From NCBI RefSeq assembly GCF_009749465.1, contig NZ_WBIS01000002.1, positions 434,001 through 498,000 of the forward strand: a DNA stretch of 64,000 bases, written 5' to 3'. Below, piece after piece: positions 58,444 through 64,000 of this stretch (its first letter is position 1; each line of letters begins with the position of its first letter). A program made the translations under genes and the position numbers. The notes beneath the pieces are model-generated. The model made no database searches and was not told where the DNA came from. It worked only from the letters and a program-made list of their open reading frames with translations. The stretch is from Agromyces terreus (GTDB taxonomy: Bacteria; Actinomycetota; Actinomycetes; Actinomycetales; Microbacteriaceae).

Positions 58444-59520
58444 GTGAGCCACACGACCGCATCGCCGACCCCGTCGGCGAATCGCACCCCAGAGGGCGAG
58501 CCGCCGACCTCGGCGCTCGACCTGGCCGAGGAGTTCCTCGACCGCACCACCCCGCTCAGCCGCATCCGCAACACGCTGCACCGGTACCCGGCGATCAGCC
58601 CGGCCATCGTGCTCGTGCTCTCGATCATCGTGTTCGGCCTGCTCAACGAGCGCTTCCTCAACCCCGCGAACCTCTCGCTCATCACCCAGCAGGTCGCCGT
58701 CGTCGGCACCCTTGCGATCGCGCAGACGCTGATCATCCTCACCGCCGGCATCGACCTCTCCGTCGGCGCCGTGATGGTGCTCAGCTCCATGGTCACCGCG
58801 CAGACGACCGTGCACCTCGGCGTGCCGGCCGTGATCGGGCTCCTGCTCGGTCTCGCCGTCGGCCTCGGCGCCGGCGCGCTGAACGGCTGGCTCGTGACGC
58901 GGCTGAAGCTGCCGCCGTTCATCGTCACGCTCGGAACGCTCAACATCTTCATCGCCCTCACGCTGCTCTACTCCAACGGCGCGACCGTGCGCGGCGGCGA
59001 GATGCCCGACCTGCTCACGTGGACCGGCTCGGTCATCAGCCTCGGCGGGGTCAACATCACCGTCGGCGTGATCATGATGCTCCTGCTCTACGTCGCGATC
59101 GCGTTCATCCTGCAGAAGACCTCGTGGGGCCGGCACGTGTACGCGGTGGGCGACGACCCCGAGGCTGCGCGCCTCGCGGGCATCAGCGTGAACCGAGTGC
59201 TCATGAGCGTGTATCTCGCCGCCGGCGCGATCCTCGCGATCGGCGCGTGGATCCAGATCGGACGGACGAACGCGGCATCGCCGAACGCCGGAGCCGACCT
59301 CAACCTCGACTCGATCACCGCGGTGGTCATCGGCGGCACGAGCCTCTTCGGCGGACGGGGGACCGTGTGGGGCACGCTGCTCGGCGCGCTGATCGTGGGC
59401 GTGTTCCGCAACGGGCTCTCGCTCGCCGGTCTCGACGTTCTCTGGCAGACCTTCGCGGTCGGCGTGCTCATCGTGGTCGCGGTCTCCGTCGACCAGTGGA
59501 TCAGGAAGGTTCGGAAATGA
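58444..59520 (+). CDS. Sugar ABC transporter permease (RbsC/FrcC-like)
   Basis: This 358-residue membrane protein has about nine helices. It carries the family region TLIILTAGIDLSVGAVMVLS and, near the C-terminus, ITAVVIGGTSLFGGRGTVWG, both typical of monosaccharide permeases. The first 50 residues are a polar extension. GTG 58444 has GGAGC upstream; the stop overlaps the next start by 4 bp (ATGA). It forms the pore with the ATPase and receives sugar from the lipoprotein. Confidence 0.92.
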   Translation: MSHTTASPTPSANRTPEGEPPTSALDLAEEFLDRTTPLSRIRNTLHRYPAISPAIVLVLSIIVFGLLNERFLNPANLSLITQQVAVVGTLAIAQTLIILTAGIDLSVGAVMVLSSMVTAQTTVHLGVPAVIGLLLGLAVGLGAGALNGWLVTRLKLPPFIVTLGTLNIFIALTLLYSNGATVRGGEMPDLLTWTGSVISLGGVNITVGVIMMLLLYVAIAFILQKTSWGRHVYAVGDDPEAARLAGISVNRVLMSVYLAAGAILAIGAWIQIGRTNAASPNAGADLNLDSITAVVIGGTSLFGGRGTVWGTLLGALIVGVFRNGLSLAGLDVLWQTFAVGVLIVVAVSVDQWIRKVRK

Positions 59521-60422
59521 CCAACGACCAGGGCGCGCCGCGCCACGACCGCGCGGCCGAGACCCCCGACCCGTCGGCCATCGGCGCACTGTCCGGTGAC
59601 CGTCGGCACGAGGCATCCGCTTCATCCGAGGCATCCGCCGCGCCGTCGGCCACCGCGGTCGCCGAACGCGAGCCGATCCTGCGGGCCCGCCGCCTCGTGA
59701 AGACCTTCGGCCGCGTGGTCGGTCTCGACGGGGCGAGCCTCGAGCTCTACCCCGGCGAGGTGCTCGCCGTCATCGGCGACAACGGCGCCGGCAAGTCGAC
59801 GCTCATCAAGTGCCTCACGGGTGCCGAGATCCCCGACGAGGGCGAGATCTGGCTCGAGGGCGAGCGGGTGGCCTTCAAGCGGCCGCAGGATGCGCGCGAC
59901 GCCGGAATCGAGACCGTCTACCAGAACCTCGCGGTCTCTCCCGCGCTCGACGTCGCGTCGAACCTGTTCCTCGGCCGGGAGCTGCGCAAGAAGGGCATCC
60001 TCGGCTCGGTGTTCCGCGTCGTGGACCAGAAGGGCATGCGGCAGCGGGCGCGCGACGAGCTGAGCGCGCTCGGCATCTCCACCCTGCAGGACGTGACCGT
60101 GCCCGTCGAGAACCTCTCGGGCGGCCAGCGGCAGGCGGTGGCGGTGGCCCGCGCCGCGGCCTTCGGGTCGAGGGTCGTCGTGCTCGACGAACCCACGGCG
60201 GCGCTCGGCGTGCGCGAGTCCAACCAGGTGCTCGAGCTCATCCGGCAGCTCCGCGACCGAGGCATCCCCGTGATCCTCATCTCGCACAACATGCCGCACG
60301 TGTTCGACGTCGCCGACCGCATCCACGTGCAGCGGCTCGGCAAGCGCGCGGCGACGATCACGCCGCAGACGCACTCGATGACCGACGCGGTCGCGATCAT
60401 GACGGGCGCGGCGACCGAATGA
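59517..60422 (+). CDS. Sugar ABC transporter ATP-binding protein (FrcA-like, single domain)
   Basis: This 301-residue protein has one ATPase domain (Walker A GDNGAGKSTL; signature ENLSGGQRQAVAVARA; Walker B VVVLDEPTAALG). A ribose-type RbsA would have two domains, so it is of the shorter FrcA type found in fructose systems. The first 50 residues are a disordered Ala/Ser/Glu extension. The start and stop both overlap neighbouring genes as ATGA, so translation is coupled. Confidence 0.92.
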   Translation: MTNDQGAPRHDRAAETPDPSAIGALSGDRRHEASASSEASAAPSATAVAEREPILRARRLVKTFGRVVGLDGASLELYPGEVLAVIGDNGAGKSTLIKCLTGAEIPDEGEIWLEGERVAFKRPQDARDAGIETVYQNLAVSPALDVASNLFLGRELRKKGILGSVFRVVDQKGMRQRARDELSALGISTLQDVTVPVENLSGGQRQAVAVARAAAFGSRVVVLDEPTAALGVRESNQVLELIRQLRDRGIPVILISHNMPHVFDVADRIHVQRLGKRAATITPQTHSMTDAVAIMTGAATE

Positions 60423-60781
60423 CCGAGGTGCAGCAGGCGGATGCCGCGGGGCCGGTCGTTCGGCTCATCGCGGAGTTCACCGCGCTGCCGGGTCACGAGG
60501 AGGAGGTCGAGCGCCTCCTCCTCGGGCTCGCCGCCGATGTGCGCCGGGAACCGGGGTGCCTCGGGTTCGAGCCGCATCGCGTCGTCGCACCGCCGGCCAC
60601 CGTCGACGTCGCGGCCGGGCCGGCGCCGGTCGGCTCGCGGTTCATCGTCACCGAGGAGTACCGCGACGCGGAGGCGTTCGCGGCGCACCTCTCCGCGCCG
60701 TACGGCGCGGTGTTCAATGCCGCCCTCGTGCCGCTGATCGTGGAGGACGGGTCGGTGCTCACGTTCCTCTCGCGCGACTGA
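60419..60781 (+). CDS. ABM-domain (antibiotic biosynthesis monooxygenase-like) protein
   Basis: This 120-residue ferredoxin-like dimeric alpha+beta protein has LIAEFTALPGHEEEVERLLL and FIVTEEYRDAEAFAAHLSAPYG, the YgiN/ABM pattern. Family members oxidise quinols or heme-like substrates without a cofactor, or act as small-molecule binders. Its ATG overlaps the ATPase stop (ATGA), so it is a true member of the sugar transporter operon; the reason for this is not clear. Confidence 0.85.
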   Translation: MTEVQQADAAGPVVRLIAEFTALPGHEEEVERLLLGLAADVRREPGCLGFEPHRVVAPPATVDVAAGPAPVGSRFIVTEEYRDAEAFAAHLSAPYGAVFNAALVPLIVEDGSVLTFLSRD

Positions 60782-60874
60782 GCCGACCGGGAACCGCCGG
60801 AGGGCGGCCAGTCCCGGCCACGGGTCGCCGCGCGGGCCGGGTAGCGTAGTCGCGACCCCGAGGAGCACCACCGC

Positions 60875-61507
60875 ATGAAGCCCGGACCCAGGCGTAGCAT
60901 CAGCCAGGCCGACATCGTCGACGCCGCATTCGAGATCTTCGAGGAGAAGGGCGGCGACGCCGTCTCGATCCGCGGCGTCGCGGCCCGCCTCGGGCTCACG
61001 CCCACGGCGATGTACACGTACTTCACGTCGAAGAACGCGCTGGAGCGCGCCATGGTGGAGCAGGTCTTCTCGGGCGTCGACCTGGCCGCGGCATCCGACC
61101 CGTCCGTGGCGTGGCGCGCCCGCGTGCACCGTCTCGCCGGCGACCTGCGGGCCCGCTTCGCGGAGCATCAGGGATCGATCGTGCTCGTCGCGAGCGGCCC
61201 GCTCGACGGCCGGCACGCGCTCTCCTTCGGTGAAACCCTGCTGGAGGGTTTCACGAGCGACGGGATGCCGCTCGCCGACGCCTCCCGCGCCGCCGCGGCC
61301 GTGCGCGCCTACGTGCTCGGCGCCGTCACGGTCGACGCCTCCGAAACGGGACGAGACGCGGATGCCGCGGACGCGCCGGCCCCGCTCTGGACCGAGGCCA
61401 CGCAGCATCCGCTCACCGAGGCGGCCGACCTGCTCGGAGGCGCCGATCCCTTCGACGACGGCCTCGCGCGTCTGCTCGACGGATTGGGCGTCGCTGCGGT
61501 CGCGTAG
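60875..61507 (+). CDS. TetR-family transcriptional regulator
   Basis: This 210-residue regulator has an HTH near residues 30-50 (VSIRGVAARLGLTPTAMYTYF) and a TetR C-terminal domain. ATG 60875 follows GAGGAGC. A TAGCGT -10 box lies at about 60842, so it has its own promoter, although it follows the fructan operon by 93 bp. Within the coding region GTGAAACCCT (61230-61239) and AGGGTTTCAC (61245-61254) form a perfect 10-bp hairpin. The target is unknown. Confidence 0.87.
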   Translation: MKPGPRRSISQADIVDAAFEIFEEKGGDAVSIRGVAARLGLTPTAMYTYFTSKNALERAMVEQVFSGVDLAAASDPSVAWRARVHRLAGDLRARFAEHQGSIVLVASGPLDGRHALSFGETLLEGFTSDGMPLADASRAAAAVRAYVLGAVTVDASETGRDADAADAPAPLWTEATQHPLTEAADLLGGADPFDDGLARLLDGLGVAAVA

Positions 61508-61526
61508 CTGCGTCTGATGCCACATC

Positions 61527-61610
61527 CCGCCGGTCGAGGAGCGACGAAGGAGCGTCTCGAGACCCCTCGATCGGCGCGGATCTCGAGACGCTTCGCTCCT
61601 CGATCGGCGC
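61527..61610. repeat. Interspersed palindromic repeat cluster R8
   Basis: A diverged A unit (CGGTCGAGGAGCGACGAAGG then AGCGTCTCGAGACC) is followed by a unit in which CTCGACCGGCGG has become CTCGATCGGCGC. It lies between the convergent TetR and M6 protease genes, and the change from CCGG to TCGG shows divergence of this copy. Confidence 0.85.
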
Positions 61611-61660
61611 GGAGGCGCCGACCCCGAAGGGTCGACGCCTCTTCGTGGCATCCGCTCGGA

Positions 61661-64000
61661 TCAGCCCTGGGGAGGAGTGATCTTCACGAGCGCCGCGCGG
61701 TTGCCGAGAAGCGGCAGCTGCACGTCCATTCCGGTTCCGTAGGCCACACCGTCGTCGGCCGGGTTGCCGGTGCCGAGCACCGTGAACCCGAGGTCCTCGC
61801 CGTAGAGGTCGGTGGCCGGGCTGCCGTCGGGGTTGACGATGCGCGTGCTGTACGGAGCGCCGTCGACCGAGGGCACGACGACGGAACCGTTCGCGTACCG
61901 CCAGTAGAGATTGCCGTTGCGGAACTCGAGTCCGGGGACCCAGCCCTTCGTGTCGCTGAAGGACTTCACCGCGGGCAGCGCCGCGACGTCGGTGCAGTAC
62001 TCGGTCAGGGCGGCGTCGGTGACGCACTCCTTGAACGGGTACGTCTTCACCACGCCGAACGCGGCGTTCGAGGACTGCGCCCTCGACGGCATGTTCTTCA
62101 GCGTCGACGTGTCGACGGTCGCCGCCGCCCCCGTGCGACGCAGCGGGTCGAAGTGGCTGTCGACGATGAGCAGGCCGCCCTTCGCGCCGCCGCTCGGCAG
62201 CGCCGTGAGGTTGGACTGCACGTGGTTCGCGTCGCCGTACGTGGTGTCGCGGTACCAGACCAGTGCGCCGGGGGCGTTGTACTTGATCTTGTCGACCTTC
62301 CAGGCACCCTCATCGGTCTGGTAGACCGTGTCGTACGCGTACTTCAGGCCCTCGTCGAAGCCGTCGAAGTTGCGCCACTCGACGAGGTAGTACTGCGCCT
62401 GCGTCGAGGTGCCCGAGTCGATGCGCCAGCCCGGACCGGTGGTGCTCGCCCACGATGCGACCTCGTTCGTCCAGCCGTTCTCGCCGCCCTCGACGTCGTC
62501 GCTCCAGGTGGTGGTGCCGTCGGCGACCAGCGAGAAGTCGTCGGAGAACCAACCGCGGTCCTGGTAGGCGGCGTCGGTCGCGAGGCGAAGGCGAACGCCG
62601 ATCGTCTGCCCGGCGTACGCCGAGACGTCGATGTAGTCGTAGCGCCAGCCGCCCGACGTGCCCGTGAGGCCGTACTTCTTGCCCCCGAAGGTCGCGAGGT
62701 TGCCGTTCGGGTCGGGGTAGCCGTCGGGCGTCGTGACCTCGCCGCCGGCCTCGGTGAACACCTTCTGGTCGGTCCAGGTGGTGCCGCCGTCGGTCGAGAT
62801 CTCGACGAAGCCGAAGTCCCAGTCCTCCTCGATGATGTAGTCGTTCCACATCCAGAACTTCGCGTCGGTCGCGCCGGCCGGCACGTCGACGTTGCGCGAG
62901 AGACGGATGTCGCCCCAGTCCTGATCGGCGCCGGTGTACCACGCGTTCGCGCCGCTGTGCGGCGTGGTCATGGTGACGACCTTGTCGGGCAGGTTGATCT
63001 TCACGCCGTCCTGCGTGCCCTTGAGCGGTCGCGAGTTCTGGCCGAGCAGCACCGACTTCGCGCGGTCGCCCGGGTTGAACTCGACCGGGTCGGCCCAGCC
63101 CAGCACCCACTTGTCCCAGAGGCCCATGTGGGTCGGCAGCGACTGGAAGATCGGCCCCGAGTGCGAACCCGAGGACATGAGGTCCCAGAAGTCGATGTCG
63201 GAGTCGCCGGCGCCCGAGGTGTCGTAGAGGTCGGGCAGGCCGAGGTCGTGGCCGTACTCGTGCGCGAACACGCCGACGCCCGAGTCTTCAGGCTGCACGA
63301 TGTAGTTCGACAGCTTGAGGTTCGTGCCCGGGATGTCCGCGCCGCCGGCGACCGCCGACGAGTGCGCCCAGATGGCGTACGTGCCCTCGTCGCCGCCGCC
63401 GCCGGACTTGTCGGCACCGGCGTGCACGAGCACGACGTGGTCGATGACGCCGTCGGGCTCGTTGTAGTTGCCGTCGCCGTCGCGGTCGCCCTGGTCCTCG
63501 ATGTCGTAGTCGGCCCACGGGAAGTCGGGCTGCGCCTGGGCGAGCGCGTTGACCGCGTCGATCGGGAGCTGGCCCGGGCCGAGCGGGTTGTCGGGGTGGC
63601 CCTGCATGTCCTGGATCGCGCCCGCCTCGTAGACGCCCTCGTCGTTGAGGTGGCAGACGCTCGCGCCGTAGTACGCCTCGGAGTGCGGAACCGTGACCCA
63701 CGGGGTCGCGGTGCCGGTCACCGTGTAGGCGCCGTGCGACATCTCCTCGTACATGGCCTTCATCGTGTAGCCCGAGATGTCGATGCCCTTCTTGCCATCG
63801 GGGCCCTTCAGGTCCTTGCGCACGCGCTCGGTGATGCCCTTCTTCGAGAAGAGCATGTCGTTGTAGTGCTTCGGCGAGAAGTCGGGGACCCACATCGAGT
63901 TGTTGTCGAGGTTCGCGAGGTTCGCCGGGTTGGGGAGGTTGTTGTGCAGCGGTCCGCTCTGCACGTCGCCCGGCTTGCAGTCGGTCGCGCCGAACGCGGT
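61661..64000 (-). CDS. Immune inhibitor A-like secreted metalloprotease (M6), 5' end missing
   Basis: The frame is open to the window edge, so the start lies outside; about 780 codons are seen. The zinc site is VFAHEYGHDLGLPDLYD (HExxH plus downstream residues), with the M6 surrounding WDLMSSGSHSG. Upstream of it lie propeptide-like residues (PNPANLANLDNNSMWVPDF), and downstream are two jelly-roll-like beta domains with repeated DNYIIEEDWDFGFVEIS-type text. M6 proteases are secreted and degrade host or environmental proteins. The C-terminus ends normally at TGA 61661. A signal peptide would lie beyond the edge. Confidence 0.88.
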   Translation of the reverse strand, partial: TAFGATDCKPGDVQSGPLHNNLPNPANLANLDNNSMWVPDFSPKHYNDMLFSKKGITERVRKDLKGPDGKKGIDISGYTMKAMYEEMSHGAYTVTGTATPWVTVPHSEAYYGASVCHLNDEGVYEAGAIQDMQGHPDNPLGPGQLPIDAVNALAQAQPDFPWADYDIEDQGDRDGDGNYNEPDGVIDHVVLVHAGADKSGGGGDEGTYAIWAHSSAVAGGADIPGTNLKLSNYIVQPEDSGVGVFAHEYGHDLGLPDLYDTSGAGDSDIDFWDLMSSGSHSGPIFQSLPTHMGLWDKWVLGWADPVEFNPGDRAKSVLLGQNSRPLKGTQDGVKINLPDKVVTMTTPHSGANAWYTGADQDWGDIRLSRNVDVPAGATDAKFWMWNDYIIEEDWDFGFVEISTDGGTTWTDQKVFTEAGGEVTTPDGYPDPNGNLATFGGKKYGLTGTSGGWRYDYIDVSAYAGQTIGVRLRLATDAAYQDRGWFSDDFSLVADGTTTWSDDVEGGENGWTNEVASWASTTGPGWRIDSGTSTQAQYYLVEWRNFDGFDEGLKYAYDTVYQTDEGAWKVDKIKYNAPGALVWYRDTTYGDANHVQSNLTALPSGGAKGGLLIVDSHFDPLRRTGAAATVDTSTLKNMPSRAQSSNAAFGVVKTYPFKECVTDAALTEYCTDVAALPAVKSFSDTKGWVPGLEFRNGNLYWRYANGSVVVPSVDGAPYSTRIVNPDGSPATDLYGEDLGFTVLGTGNPADDGVAYGTGMDVQLPLLGNRAALVKITPPQG

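Noticed and set aside
61230-61254. Perfect 10-bp hairpin inside the TetR gene as a regulatory element
   Set aside because: It lies mid-gene with no following U-run and could arise by chance. I keep it only as a note in the gene entry.

Overview
The window is 64 kb of very GC-rich actinobacterial chromosome, most likely from the family Microbacteriaceae (Agromyces or a close relative). This is inferred from the high GC content, the frequent GTG starts, TAGGCT/TAGCGT-type -10 boxes often placed so that the mRNA could be leaderless, the heavy use of the heptamer GGCATCC/GGATGCC, and a family of intergenic palindromic repeats built on GGTCTCGAGAC and CTCCTCGACCGGCGG. The identification rests on sequence style, not on a database match. 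I saw no tRNA, rRNA, CRISPR array, phage or IS transposase. The DNA reads as ordinary accessory chromosome dominated by carbohydrate use, iron uptake and regulation.

Left part (1-16.4 kb): a desferrioxamine-type siderophore operon (desA-like decarboxylase, then desB-like hydroxylase running off the left edge) sits behind a good DtxR/IdeR iron box. Next comes a formylglycine-generating enzyme divergent from a sulfatase with the cysteine-type maturation motif, and a second such sulfatase lies near 13 kb. Between them are two alpha/beta hydrolases, a double-headed TetR-TetR regulator facing an MFS transporter (split by an in-frame TGA) plus a GH3 glycosidase, and a secreted VanY-like peptidase. 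A ClC-type channel follows.

Middle part (16.4-39 kb): a sortase-anchored choice-of-anchor A surface protein, the SRAP protein, an AlkA-like glycosylase, an acetyl-xylan-esterase-like protein, an HxlR regulator facing an unusual fusion of a luciferase-like monooxygenase to a PCMH/BBE flavo-oxidase, a second PLP decarboxylase, a NUC1 endonuclease, a CDF cation exporter, an aromatic flavin monooxygenase, ArfB, an AraC/GyrI regulator, a TetR-ABC export operon facing an EamA exporter, a GIY-YIG protein, a RibD-type reductase and oligopeptidase B.

Right part (39-64 kb): the iron transporter operon efeUOB, a MocR regulator facing an FMN-binding protein and a giant LuxR-type (LAL) regulator, glutathione peroxidase, peptidase T, and a fructan-utilisation locus. 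That locus has a secreted GH32 levanase/fructanase, a PfkB kinase, a LacI regulator and a sugar ABC transporter with an ABM-domain protein. Three copies of one 14-bp LacI operator link the levanase, the regulator and the transporter. A TetR regulator and a partial secreted M6 protease close the window.

Themes worth a second look: three genes end in triple tandem repeats whose unit carries the stop codon and has length 1 modulo 3, so stops fall in all three frames. The palindromic repeat family has entered two reading frames (efeB and the oligopeptidase B gene) in the same orientation and frame. A 22-bp-spaced double operator faces a regulator with two DNA-binding domains. Several strong inverted-repeat elements lie between genes.
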